Shown one piece after another: positions 42,811-51,751 of a stretch of DNA of 64,000 nucleotides. A program made the translations under genes and the position numbers. This DNA is from Microbacterium sp. 3J1. Lineage in GTDB: Bacteria > Actinomycetota > Actinomycetes > Actinomycetales > Microbacteriaceae. Under the pieces are notes generated by a model. It ran no database searches, was not told the origin of the DNA, and worked only from the letters and a program-made list of their open reading frames with translations. Location of the stretch: positions 186,001-250,000 of the forward strand of contig NZ_CDWI01000010.1 of the NCBI RefSeq assembly GCF_001049495.1, given 5' to 3'. The number at the start of each line of letters is the position of its first letter. Position 1 is the first letter of the stretch.

Positions 42811-43752
42811 ATGCCCAGGCGATCGAGCGGGATCACGCTGCAACAGCTCCAGTACTTCATCGAGGTCGCGGCGGAAGGATCCATCACCGCGGCGGCCGAC
42901 ATGCTCTACGTGGCGCAGCCCACCATGTCCGCGGCGATGAAGGATCTCGAGAGTCGAGTGGGGCGTGCGCTGCTGGTCCGCTCGGCCAGAGGGATCACCC
43001 TCACCACCGACGGCTCGGAGTTCCTCGGTTACGCCCGGCAGGTCGTCGAGCAGGCGGAGCTCCTCGAGCAGCGATACCTGGGTCGGCCGCCGTCGCGGCG
43101 TCTCCTCGGCGTGTCGACGCAGCACTACTCCTTCGCGGTCGACGCGTTCGTGCGGATGGTCAAGGGCACGAGCGCGGCCGAGTACGAGTTCTCGCTGAGG
43201 GAGACCCGCACCTGGGACATCATCGAAGACGTGCGGACGCTCCGCAGCGAACTCGGCATCCTCTTCCGCAACGACTTCAACCGGAACGTCATCGACAAGC
43301 TGCTGCGGGACTCGGGTCTCGCGTTCCATCCGCTCTTCATCGCCGAGCCGCACATCTTCGTCTCACGCCGGAACGCGCTCGCCTCTCGGGAACGCGCGAC
43401 CCTCGACGACCTCGTCGGCCTGCCACGGCTCACCTTCGATCAGGGGGCGAACAACTCCTTCTACTTCGCGGAGGAGATCCTCTCGACGCTGTCGAGCGCA
43501 CAGGAGATCAGGGTCTCCGATCGGGCGACGATCTTCAACCTCATGATCGGACTCGACGGCTACACGATCTCCACCGGGATCATCAGCGACGACCTCGACC
43601 CCGAGATCGTCGCCGTGCCCCTCGACGTCGACGAGCGCATCGAGATCGGATGGGTCGGACGCACCGCGATCCCGCTCACCGAGCAGGCGCAGCGCTACCT
43701 CGTCGAGGTGCGGGACGTCGTCGCAGGCTTCGGCGTGGCGCTGCTCGACTAG
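42811..43752 (+). CDS. LysR-family transcriptional regulator
   Basis: LTTR of 313 aa. The N-terminal HTH reads LQQLQYFIEVAAEGSITAAADMLYVAQPTMSAAMKDLESRVG, followed by a linker helix and a substrate-binding domain (about 95-305) with ELGILFRNDFNRNVIDKLL and NNSFYFAEEILSTL. The ATG at 42811 has TAGGCT at -12 to -7. Divergent from mesX-mesD, so it probably controls methionine synthesis from the homocysteine or methionine level; the effector is inferred from this position only. Confidence 0.88.
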   Translation: MPRRSSGITLQQLQYFIEVAAEGSITAAADMLYVAQPTMSAAMKDLESRVGRALLVRSARGITLTTDGSEFLGYARQVVEQAELLEQRYLGRPPSRRLLGVSTQHYSFAVDAFVRMVKGTSAAEYEFSLRETRTWDIIEDVRTLRSELGILFRNDFNRNVIDKLLRDSGLAFHPLFIAEPHIFVSRRNALASRERATLDDLVGLPRLTFDQGANNSFYFAEEILSTLSSAQEIRVSDRATIFNLMIGLDGYTISTGIISDDLDPEIVAVPLDVDERIEIGWVGRTAIPLTEQAQRYLVEVRDVVAGFGVALLD

Positions 43753-43764
43753 CGGGCGGACGCG

Positions 43765-44397
<633 letters not shown>

Positions 44398-44478
44398 GGT
44401 TACAGGCTAATGCGCCGCACGCTCGCGCACGACATCGGATGCCCCGGTACCCGCGGCGCTCTGCCATAGGCTCGACGC

Positions 44479-44934
44479 ATGACCTCCGCCGATGTCCGCG
44501 GTATGCGTCGCGCGCTCGAGCTCGCCTCGGTCGCTGCGGCGGCATCCGAGGTGCCCGTCGGCGCGGTCGTGCTCGACCCGGAAGGGCGGGTCGTCGCCGA
44601 GGGCCGCAACGACCGCGAGGCGACGGGGGACCCCACCGCGCACGCCGAGGTGGAGGCGCTGCGCCGAGCGGCGGCATCCGTCGGCTCCTGGAACCTGGAG
44701 GGGCACACGCTCGTCGTCACCCTCGAACCCTGCGTGATGTGCGCGGGGGCGATCCTGCAGTCGCGCGTCAGCCGGGTCGTGTTCGGCGCGTGGGACGACA
44801 AGGCGGGAGCTGCGGGCTCGATGTACGACCTGCTCCGTGATCGCCGCCTGCCGTACCGTGCCGAGGTCGTGGGCGGTGTCGAGGCGGACGCATCCACCGC
44901 CCTGCTGCGCGAGTTCTTCGAACAGCGTCGGTAG
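44479..44934 (+). CDS. tadA: tRNA adenosine deaminase
   Basis: Zinc deaminase of 151 aa converting A34 to inosine in tRNA-Arg(ACG). Zinc ligands and catalytic Glu are in THAEVEAL (His, Glu) and LEPCVMCAGAI (two Cys); RVVFGAWDDKAGAAGSMYDLL and FFEQRR at the C-terminus are typical. TAGGCT at -12 to -7 with no Shine-Dalgarno shows a leaderless start. It pairs with the divergent upp gene, an arrangement common in actinobacteria. Confidence 0.94.
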   Translation: MTSADVRGMRRALELASVAAAASEVPVGAVVLDPEGRVVAEGRNDREATGDPTAHAEVEALRRAAASVGSWNLEGHTLVVTLEPCVMCAGAILQSRVSRVVFGAWDDKAGAAGSMYDLLRDRRLPYRAEVVGGVEADASTALLREFFEQRR

Positions 44935-44949
44935 TCGGAGCGGCGTTCG

Positions 44950-45921
44950 TCAGTCCGAGGACTTCAGCACGAAGACGTCCGTCGAGGGCTCGGGGTCGAG
45001 CGACGGGCGGTAGACATCCGGCTCGATGTAGATGACACGCGCGATGGGCAGCGCTTCGCGGATCCGCGCCTCGATCGCGTCGATGTCTCCCGCGGCCTCG
45101 CGCAGGGGCTTGTCGGCGCTGAGCGCGATCTTCGCGGCGACCATGAGCTCGTCCGGTCCGAGGTAGAGGGTCTTCATGTGGATGATCTTCTCGATCTCGT
45201 CGCCCGCGTTTATCGCGTCGACGATGCGGTCGTGGTCGGCGACCGTCGCGCCTTCGCCGACGAGGAGGCTCTTGGTCTCGACCCCCAGCACGATCGCGAT
45301 GAGCACGAGCAGTGTGCCGATCATCAGGGTGCCGACCGCGTCGAAGACCGGGTTGCCCGTGATGACGGTGAGGCCGACGCCGAGGAGGGCGAACGTGAGA
45401 CCGGTGAGCGCACCCACATCCTCCAGGAGCACCACCGGCAGTTCGGGGGCCTTGGCGCGTCGCACGAACGACACCCACGACTGACCCTTGTCGCGGACGA
45501 GATTGCTCTCGCGCACGGCGGTGCGCAACGAGAACGATTCGAGGCCGATCGCGACGACGAGCACGACGATCGGCAGCCACCACCAGGTCTGGTCGAGCTC
45601 ATGCGGATGCGTGAGCTTGTCGACGCCCTCGTAGATGGCGAACAGCCCACCGACCGAGAACAGGATGATGGAGACGACGAATGCGTAGACGTAGCGCTCG
45701 CGGCCGTATCCGAACGGATGCGCACGATCGGCCTCGCGCCTCGCCTTGCGGCCGCCCAGCATGAGGAGCAGCTGGTTGCCGGAGTCAGCGACGGAGTGGA
45801 TCGCCTCGGCGAGCATCGACGCGGATCCCGAGAGAGCCCACGCGACGAACTTCGCCAGCGCGATGCCGAGGTTGGCCAGGAATGCCGCGATGATCGCCTT
45901 GCTGCCGCCCGATGCACTCAT
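44950..45921 (-). CDS. CDF-family cation transporter, ZNT9-like
   Basis: Membrane transporter of 323 aa with six helices and a C-terminal cytoplasmic domain. Conserved parts are GSASMLAEAIHSVADSGNQLLLMLG (HxxxD metal site), HPFGYGRERYVYAFVVSI, PELPVVLLEDVGALTGL and the C-terminal IIHMKTLYLGPDELMVAAKI. This resembles the ZNT9/FieF-related branch of CDF proteins; Zn, Mn or Fe are possible substrates. TAGACT at -12 to -7 supports a leaderless start. It converges on tadA, 15 nt apart. Confidence 0.9.
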   Translation of the reverse strand: MSASGGSKAIIAAFLANLGIALAKFVAWALSGSASMLAEAIHSVADSGNQLLLMLGGRKARREADRAHPFGYGRERYVYAFVVSIILFSVGGLFAIYEGVDKLTHPHELDQTWWWLPIVVLVVAIGLESFSLRTAVRESNLVRDKGQSWVSFVRRAKAPELPVVLLEDVGALTGLTFALLGVGLTVITGNPVFDAVGTLMIGTLLVLIAIVLGVETKSLLVGEGATVADHDRIVDAINAGDEIEKIIHMKTLYLGPDELMVAAKIALSADKPLREAAGDIDAIEARIREALPIARVIYIEPDVYRPSLDPEPSTDVFVLKSSD

Positions 45922-45981
45922 GCGTCGAGTCTAGATCGGCTCGTCCGCCGGCACGGGGTGAGCCCGCCGTAGGATGACGAC

Positions 45982-46818
45982 ATGGCTGATTCGCTTCCCG
46001 CTCTCGCGTTCCTCGGTGCCGGTTCGATGGGCGGTGCGATCCTCCGTGGCGTGGTCGCCTCCGGCATCCGCGTCGAGGGGATCACCGCCACCAACCGCAC
46101 TCGCGAGAAGGCCGATGCCCTCGACGGGCTCGACGGCGTCACGAGCATCGCGCTGTCGGAGTCGCCCGACGGCAACAGCGAGGCGGCCGCGTCGGCGAGG
46201 ATCGTGCTCGTCGGCGTCAAGCCCGCGATGGTGCCCGACCTCCTGCGCGAGATCCGGCCCGTGCTCGCACCCGACGCGATCGTGGTGAGCCTCGCGGCGG
46301 GCGTGACGCTCGAGACCTTCGCGAGCGTGCTCGGCGAGGAGGCACGGGTCATCCGGTCGATGCCCAACACGCCGGCGACCGTCGGCAAGGCGGTCACCGG
46401 TCTCGCCGCGGGCTCCGCCGCATCGGCCGACGACCTCGCGCTCGTGCGCAGTCTGTTCGAGACCGTCGGCGCGGTCATCGAGGTGCCCGAGTCCCAGATC
46501 GATGCGCTCTCCACGATCTCCGGATCGGGCCCCGCGTACGTCTTCCTCCTGATCGAGGAGTTCACGAAGGCGGCCATCGGCCTGGGCTTCGGAGACGCCG
46601 AGGCCCGACTCATGGCCGAGCAGACGTTCATCGGCGCCACCGCCCTCCTCGAGGCCTCGGGCGAAGCGCCGTCCGAGCTGCGCCGCAGGGTCACCAGCCC
46701 GAAGGGCACGACCGAGCGGGCCGTGGCCGTGCTGCAGGACGCGCACCTGGATCGCACGTTCTCGGATGCTGCGGACGCCGCCCTCGCGCGAGCCAGGGAG
46801 CTCGCGTCCGGAGCCTGA
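45982..46818 (+). CDS. proC: pyrroline-5-carboxylate reductase
   Basis: Last enzyme of proline synthesis, 278 aa. N-terminal Rossmann fold PALAFLGAGSMGGAILRG, then VLVGVKPAMVPDLLREI, VSLAAGVTLETFASVLG, VIRSMPNTPATVGKAVTGLA and the C-terminal signature STISGSGPAYVFLLIEEFTKAAIGLG with SPKGTTERAV. TAGGAT at exactly -12 to -7 indicates a leaderless start. A short DUF1905 gene follows at 1 nt distance. In mycobacteria the HTH/bS22 pair lies right after proC; here it lies about 7 kb away. Confidence 0.95.
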   Translation: MADSLPALAFLGAGSMGGAILRGVVASGIRVEGITATNRTREKADALDGLDGVTSIALSESPDGNSEAAASARIVLVGVKPAMVPDLLREIRPVLAPDAIVVSLAAGVTLETFASVLGEEARVIRSMPNTPATVGKAVTGLAAGSAASADDLALVRSLFETVGAVIEVPESQIDALSTISGSGPAYVFLLIEEFTKAAIGLGFGDAEARLMAEQTFIGATALLEASGEAPSELRRRVTSPKGTTERAVAVLQDAHLDRTFSDAADAALARARELASGA

Positions 46819-46819
46819 C

Positions 46820-47107
46820 GTGCGGCTGCGGTTCACGGGTGACATCTGGTACTGGCGCGGACCCGCGCCGTTCCACTTCGTCACCGTGCCGCCCGCCGAG
46901 AGCGAGCTGATCGGCGAGATCGCAGCGGTCGTGACCTATGGGTGGGGCATGATCCCCGCGTCCGTCACGATCGGCGGCACGACCGTCTCCACGGCTCTGT
47001 GGCCGAAGGACGGCGGCTACATCGTCCCCGTCAAGAAGAGGCTCCAGGATGACGAGGGCATCGGCGTGGACGACACCGTCGACGTCACCCTGGACATCGA
47101 CGCCTGA
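46820..47107 (+). CDS. DUF1905 protein
   Basis: Cytoplasmic protein of 95 aa: LRFTGDIWYWRGPAPFHFVTVPPAES, then AVVTYGWGMIPASVTIGGTTVSTALWPKDGGYIVPVKK and GVDDTVDVTLDI, the DUF1905 beta-barrel pattern; role unknown. The GTG start is one base after the proC stop (TGA C GTG), so expression should be coupled to proC. Confidence 0.82.
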   Translation: MRLRFTGDIWYWRGPAPFHFVTVPPAESELIGEIAAVVTYGWGMIPASVTIGGTTVSTALWPKDGGYIVPVKKRLQDDEGIGVDDTVDVTLDIDA

Positions 47108-47117
47108 GCTCGACGAC

Positions 47118-47153
47118 GGCTCAGCGGCCGAGTGCGGCTCAGCGGTCGAGTGC
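47118..47153. repeat. 18-bp tandem duplication at the end of the TrkA gene
   Basis: Two adjacent copies of GGCTCAGCGG(C/T)CGAGTGC (one mismatch). The duplication includes the TrkA stop codon (TGA on the minus strand at 47141-47139), so a second in-frame stop occurs 18 nt further on at 47123-47121. Confidence 0.8.
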
Positions 47154-47810
47154 GGCGAAGCGCTCGATGTCGCTGTTGGTGCCCGAGACGATGATGAGGT
47201 CGTGGTTCGTGACAATGGTGTTCGCCTCGGCATAGCGGAACGGCTTGCCCGGGCTCTTCACGCCGACCACGGTCACCTTGTACTTGCTGCGCACACCCGA
47301 CTCGTTCAGGCCGACGCCGCGGATGAACTTCGGCGGGTACATCTTCGCGAGCACGAAGTCGTCGTCGAAGCGGATGAAGTCGAGCATCCGGCCCGAGACG
47401 AGGTGCGCGACGCGCTCGCCGGCCTCGCGCTCCGGGTAGATGACGTGGTTCGCGCCGACGCGGGCGAGGATCTTACCGTGCGACTGCGACACCGCCTTCG
47501 CCCAGATCTGCGGCACCTTGAGGTCGACGAGATTCGCGGTGATGAGAACGGATGCCTCGATCGACGAGCCGACCGCGACGACGGCGACCTGGAAGTCCTG
47601 GGCGCCGATCTGCCGCAGGGCGTCGATGTTCTTCGCATCCGCCTGCACGGTGTGCGTGACGCGGTCGGACCACTTCTGCACGAGCTCGAGGTTGTCGTCG
47701 ATCGCCAGCACCTCGCGGTCGAGCCGATCGAGTTCGCCCGCGCATGCGGCACCGAACCGGCCGAGGCCGATGACGAGGACGGGAGCATCGCCCCGGAGGA
47801 CTTCAACCAA
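47139..47810 (-). CDS. TrkA/KtrA-type potassium channel regulatory subunit
   Basis: Cytoplasmic RCK protein of 223 aa that gates the TrkH partner. RCK_N is a Rossmann domain with VLVIGLGRFGAACAGELDRL, VQADAKNIDALRQIG and VVAVGSSIEASVLITANLVD; RCK_C (about 140-220) follows with IRFDDDFVLAKMYPPKFIRG. Only one RCK_N-RCK_C unit is present, as in KtrA rather than E. coli TrkA (two units). It starts with TTG, overlapping the TrkH stop by 8 nt, with a GTGGA-like weak ribosome site; translation is coupled. The 3' end carries an 18-bp duplication. Confidence 0.92.
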   Translation of the reverse strand: MVEVLRGDAPVLVIGLGRFGAACAGELDRLDREVLAIDDNLELVQKWSDRVTHTVQADAKNIDALRQIGAQDFQVAVVAVGSSIEASVLITANLVDLKVPQIWAKAVSQSHGKILARVGANHVIYPEREAGERVAHLVSGRMLDFIRFDDDFVLAKMYPPKFIRGVGLNESGVRSKYKVTVVGVKSPGKPFRYAEANTIVTNHDLIIVSGTNSDIERFAALDR

Positions 47811-49233
47811 CGATCGGCCTTTCCACGGGCAGTGAGTAGTACTGCGTTCGCGACGTCGCGGCGACGGCCGCGGCGAGAGTCACTGTACCAACGCGCCCCA
47901 TGAAGATGGTGGTCGCGAGCACGTACGAGGCGGAGTCGGGCAGCTCCGCGGTGAGACCCGTCGAGAGTCCGACCGTGCCGAAGGCCGAGATCACATCGAA
48001 CAGGACATGACTGATGTCGGCCTTGGTGATCTGGGCGATGATGATCGTCGAGAGCGCGACGATGGTGGCGCCCCATGCCACGACGCTCAGGGCGACGCGC
48101 TGCACGTCGCTCGGGATGCGGCGGCCGAACGCTTCGACGGACTGACGGCCCTTCGCCTCGGACCACACGGCGATCGCCAGCACAGCGAGCGTCGTCACCT
48201 TGATTCCACCGGCCGTCGAGGCCGAGCCGCCACCGACGAACATCAGCATGCTCGCCGCCAGCAGCGACGAGCCGTTCAGGTCGTCCATCTCGATGACGTT
48301 GAAGCCGCCCGAACGCGTCATCGCGGACAGGAAGAAGGCTTGGAACGTCGTGTCCGCGGCGTCCATGGAGCCGAACGTCTTCGGGTTCGCGTACTCGAGC
48401 ACGAGGAAGACCGCGGCACCCAGGATGAACAGCAGCACGGTCGTGACGAGCGTCAGCTTCGTGTGCAGCGACCACTTCTTCACATGCCAGACATGTTTGG
48501 CGAGTGTGTAGATCACCGGGAAGCCGATGCTGCCGAGGAAGACGCCCACCATCAGGAGCGTCAACACGAGATAGTCGTCGGCGAACACCGCCACACCGCC
48601 CGCGTTGGGGGCGAACCCGGTGTTGGTGAACGCCATCGCGGCGAAGTACGGTGCCTCCCACAGGGCAGCGATCGGTTCGACGCCGGCCATGACGAGCGCC
48701 GGGTAGAGGAGGATCGCGAGGACGCCCTCGATGATCAACGCCGAGACCGCCACGGTCGTGAGCAGCTGACCGACTTCGCCGAGCCGCACGGTCTGGCTCT
48801 CATTGACCACGCCGCCGTGGGCGCGCATCGGGTTCGTGTCTCCGGCGGCCATCAGCTTGGCGCGCAGACCCAGGCGCTTGGAGATGAGCATCCCCATCAG
48901 GGAGGCGAGGGTGAGCACGCCGAGCGCGCCGATGTTCACGCCGATGAAGATCAGCACATGCCCGAAAGGTGACCAGTAGGTGGCCATGTCGACGGTCGCG
49001 AGCCCGGTGACGCAGATCGTCGAGACGGCGGTGAAGAGCGCGTCGGCCAGCGGGGTCACGGTGCGCGTCGCCGAGGCGATCGGGAGCGACAGCAGCACTG
49101 TGAAGACGAGGATGAGGAGCGCGAAGATGACGATCGCGAACCGCGAGGGCGACGAGGTGATGATGTGCTTGCCCCAGGAGGCGGCGTTCTGAAGCCGCTG
49201 TCGAGGTGACGACGCCGAAGCGATGCCCGACAT
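47803..49233 (-). CDS. TrkH/KtrB-family potassium uptake protein
   Basis: Membrane K+ transporter of 476 aa built of four M1-P-M2 repeats. Selectivity-filter type segments are seen in FTAVSTICVTGLATVDM, FAAMAFTNTGFAPNAGG, AMTRSGGFNVIEM and ISAFGTVGLSTGL. The ATG at 49233 is chosen over one at 49299 because AAGGGGGA lies 6-12 nt upstream. With the following RCK subunit it forms a Ktr-like K+ uptake system. Confidence 0.92.
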   Translation of the reverse strand: MSGIASASSPRQRLQNAASWGKHIITSSPSRFAIVIFALLILVFTVLLSLPIASATRTVTPLADALFTAVSTICVTGLATVDMATYWSPFGHVLIFIGVNIGALGVLTLASLMGMLISKRLGLRAKLMAAGDTNPMRAHGGVVNESQTVRLGEVGQLLTTVAVSALIIEGVLAILLYPALVMAGVEPIAALWEAPYFAAMAFTNTGFAPNAGGVAVFADDYLVLTLLMVGVFLGSIGFPVIYTLAKHVWHVKKWSLHTKLTLVTTVLLFILGAAVFLVLEYANPKTFGSMDAADTTFQAFFLSAMTRSGGFNVIEMDDLNGSSLLAASMLMFVGGGSASTAGGIKVTTLAVLAIAVWSEAKGRQSVEAFGRRIPSDVQRVALSVVAWGATIVALSTIIIAQITKADISHVLFDVISAFGTVGLSTGLTAELPDSASYVLATTIFMGRVGTVTLAAAVAATSRTQYYSLPVERPIVG

Positions 49234-49333
49234 CGCGTCCCCCTTCGTTCCGTGCACCGCACCCCGGTGGCGCGGCGCTGTTCGCCGAGCCTTCGTCATG
49301 GTACTCCGTGCCGGGGGAGACTACCCTGATCAC

Positions 49334-49750
49334 ATGACGGACATCTTCGACGTGATCGCAGACGGTACGAGGCGCGACATCCTCCAGCTCCTCCTGCGAC
49401 GCACGACCGAAGGCGAGACCGGCACCAGCGTGAGTCAGATCGTGGCCGACCTCGGCATCAGCCAGCCGACGGTGTCGAAGCATCTGAAGGTGCTGCGTGA
49501 GGCCGAGCTCGTCAGCGTCCGAGAGGACGGACAGCGGCGCTTCTACAGTCTCGCGGTCGAGCCGCTCGAAGCCGTGGACGACTGGCTCGTGCCCTTCCTC
49601 ATGGACGCCTACGGTGACGATGCGCCGGACATCGACTACCCGGGTCAGCCGTTGCCGGATGGAGCCGCGCACGCGGCGGAGGTCGTCGGTCGGGCAGCCG
49701 CATCCGCCAAGCACGTCGTCGCCACGGCTCTCAAGCGCTTCGGCGCCTGA
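49334..49750 (+). CDS. ArsR-type winged-helix regulator
   Basis: Transcription regulator of 138 aa with TDIFDVIADGTRRDILQLLLRR, LGISQPTVSKHLKVLREAELVSVREDGQRRFYSLAVEPLEAVDDWLVPF in the usual ArsR order. No Cys is present, so metal sensing is unlikely. The start ATG has TACCCT at exactly -12 to -7, indicating leaderless translation. Divergent from trkH; targets unknown, possibly the Trk genes. Confidence 0.85.
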   Translation: MTDIFDVIADGTRRDILQLLLRRTTEGETGTSVSQIVADLGISQPTVSKHLKVLREAELVSVREDGQRRFYSLAVEPLEAVDDWLVPFLMDAYGDDAPDIDYPGQPLPDGAAHAAEVVGRAAASAKHVVATALKRFGA

Positions 49751-49772
49751 GGCCACGCCCTTCCGACAGCAC

Positions 49773-49813
49773 CTCGCCCCTGACGATCCGGGGGGCAGGT
49801 CGTCAGGGGCGAG
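49773..49813. terminator. terminator hairpin
   Basis: Perfect 14 bp stem CTCGCCCCTGACGA / TCGTCAGGGGCGAG with a 13 nt loop, between the converging regulator gene and ABC exporter operon. A second hairpin GCGCGGAC-CCCA-GTCCGCGC follows at 49815-49834. The rest of the 196-bp gap is plain. Confidence 0.7.
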
Positions 49814-49946
49814 AGCGCGGACCCCAGTCCGCGCGGACTCGAACGGTGCCATGTCGAGTCGTGCCGCCAGTCTGTGGGGTCACCCTGAGCGGATCCCCGG
49901 CGTCGTCTATGTCCCGGCTGAGTCGCCCGCTCGCCGTCTTCGCTCC

Positions 49947-50762
49947 TCAGCGTCGGGCGGCCTTTCGTCGGAACAGCCACGAGCCCCACAGCACTGCCAC
50001 GGCCAGGATCGTCAGGCACCAGCCGACCGCCCACCAGGGCTCCACGGTCAGCGTGGCACCCGACAGGAGGCCGCGGATGGTGTCGACGATCGGGGTGATC
50101 GGCTGATACGCGGCCACGGGCTGCAGCCACTCCGGCATGCTCGCCACCGGGACGAACGCGCTCGAGAGGTACGGCAGGAAGAGCAGGATGAAGCCGTATC
50201 CGTTGGCTCCCTCCGGTGATCCCGCGGCGAGCCCGATCGCGGCGAACAGGTAGGTGATGGCGAGGATGTACAGGGCGATCAGCCCGGCCAGCGCCAGCCA
50301 TTCGGCGGGGGACGCCTCCGGGCGGAACCCGACGAGCACGCCGACCCCGATGACGATCGACGTGGCGACCAGGTTGCGCAGCAGGCTCGCCACGACATGG
50401 CCGGTGAGCACCGCGCTCGCGCGCACGGGCATGGTGCGGAAGCGGTCGATGATGCCGGAGCGCATGTCGGTCGCGACATACAGAGCGGTCGACGATGCAC
50501 CGAAACCGGCGCAGGTGAGGATGATCCCGGGGACGACGTAGTCGACGTACCCGCCGGAGGGATCGATCGCACCGCCGAAGACCCAGGTGAACATGAGCAT
50601 GAGCATCACGGGGAGCAGGATCGCCATGAGCAGGGATTCGCCGTCGCGCAGCGAGTAGCGCAGGCTCCTCCCGACGAAGACGCTCTCCGCGGTCACGCCG
50701 CGCAGGCGTGGACGCGGCGCGACGGCGGCGTGCGGGGCGGGGGTCAGGGATGCAGTGGTCAT
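49947..50762 (-). CDS. ABC-2 type exporter permease (DrrB-like)
   Basis: Membrane subunit of 271 aa with about six helices. After a Pro-rich N-terminus come VGRSLRYSLRDGESLLMAILLPVMLMLMFTWVFGGAI and DYVVPGIILTCAGFGASSTAL, the DrrB pattern, and a final block YQPITPIVDTIRGLLSG. Its start overlaps the ATPase stop (ATGA). With the ATPase it forms a drug or lipid exporter of the DrrAB type. Confidence 0.9.
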   Translation of the reverse strand: MTTASLTPAPHAAVAPRPRLRGVTAESVFVGRSLRYSLRDGESLLMAILLPVMLMLMFTWVFGGAIDPSGGYVDYVVPGIILTCAGFGASSTALYVATDMRSGIIDRFRTMPVRASAVLTGHVVASLLRNLVATSIVIGVGVLVGFRPEASPAEWLALAGLIALYILAITYLFAAIGLAAGSPEGANGYGFILLFLPYLSSAFVPVASMPEWLQPVAAYQPITPIVDTIRGLLSGATLTVEPWWAVGWCLTILAVAVLWGSWLFRRKAARR

Positions 50763-51640
50763 GCGTGCTCCTCCGTTCGGCGGGTGGTGGTGACGGCGAG
50801 GAAGACGTCGTCCAGGGTGGGGCGGCGGAGGGCGACGGTGCCGTCCCGGCCCTCCGCCTCGAGGACGTCGAGCGCTCGCCGCAGGTCGGCGATGCTGCCG
50901 TCGGTGGCGACCTCCCTGACCAGCTCGCCGCGAGCGTCGTGCAGTTCGACCGTGTCTCCGCCGATACGGGCCTTGAGCTCGGCAGGGGTGCCGAGAGCGG
51001 CGATGCGTCCGTCGTGCAGCACGGCGATCCGGTCGGCCAGCTGGTCGGCCTCCTCCAGATACTGGGTGGTGAGGAACACCGTCGTCCCGCCGGCGGCGAG
51101 CGTGCGGATGAGGTCCCAGAGGTCACGTCTGCTCCGGGTGTCGAGTCCCGTCGTCGGCTCGTCGAGGAACAGGACCTCGGGCGTCACCACGAAGCTCAAT
51201 GCGAGGTCGAGGCGTCGCCGCATGCCGCCGGAGAACGTGCGGACGCGGCGCGACGCGGCATCCGTCAGATCGAACCGTTCGATGAGATCGGCCGCCCGCC
51301 GACGGGCCGCCACCCTGTCGAGGCCCGCGAGCCGGGAGAACATGATCAGGTTCTCGGTCGCCGAGAGTGCGTCGTCCACCGCGGCGGACTGCCCGGTCAG
51401 GCTGATGCGTCGCTGGACCTCGGTGGAGTGCGTCCTCGTGTCGAACCCGGCGACGCGGGCTGTTCCGGAGTCCGCGTCCATCAGCGTCGTGAGGATGTTG
51501 ATGGTCGTCGTCTTGCCGGCGCCGTTCGGGCCGAGCAGGGCGAACACCTCGCCGCGCGCGACGGTGAGATCGAGGCCGTCCACGACGGCCTTCGCGCCGA
51601 AGGCCCGTCGGAGCCCCTGTACTTCGATGGTGGGATTCAT
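50759..51640 (-). CDS. ABC exporter ATP-binding protein (DrrA-like)
   Basis: ABC ATPase of 293 aa: Walker A GPNGAGKTT, Q-loop LTGQSAAVDD, signature FSGGMRRRLDLALSFV, Walker B VLFLDEPTTGLD, H-loop TTQYLEEAD. The tail, from about residue 215, has the DrrA-type C-terminal domain ending PTLDDVFLAVT. The ATG at 51640 gives normal length and has a GGGAAG-type ribosome site. First gene of the operon, divergent from the TetR gene with a clear operator between, so it should be repressed by that regulator. Confidence 0.93.
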   Translation of the reverse strand: MNPTIEVQGLRRAFGAKAVVDGLDLTVARGEVFALLGPNGAGKTTTINILTTLMDADSGTARVAGFDTRTHSTEVQRRISLTGQSAAVDDALSATENLIMFSRLAGLDRVAARRRAADLIERFDLTDAASRRVRTFSGGMRRRLDLALSFVVTPEVLFLDEPTTGLDTRSRRDLWDLIRTLAAGGTTVFLTTQYLEEADQLADRIAVLHDGRIAALGTPAELKARIGGDTVELHDARGELVREVATDGSIADLRRALDVLEAEGRDGTVALRRPTLDDVFLAVTTTRRTEEHA

Positions 51641-51717
51641 CGGTGCTTCCCTCTCCTCGGTTCTGTGTACGACCGAAACTGTGTGCGTAATACGCGAGTG
51701 TGTATGACGGTAACACA

Positions 51718-51736
51718 CTGTTTACGTAATAAACAG
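51718..51736. promoter_or_regulatory. candidate TetR operator
   Basis: Perfect inverted repeat CTGTTTA-N5-TAAACAG. It lies just upstream of the TetR -10 (TAGGAT, 51740-51745) and between the divergent regulator and exporter genes. This AT-rich palindrome stands out in an otherwise GC-rich gap. Confidence 0.7.
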
Positions 51737-51751
51737 AAGTAGGATGAGCCC

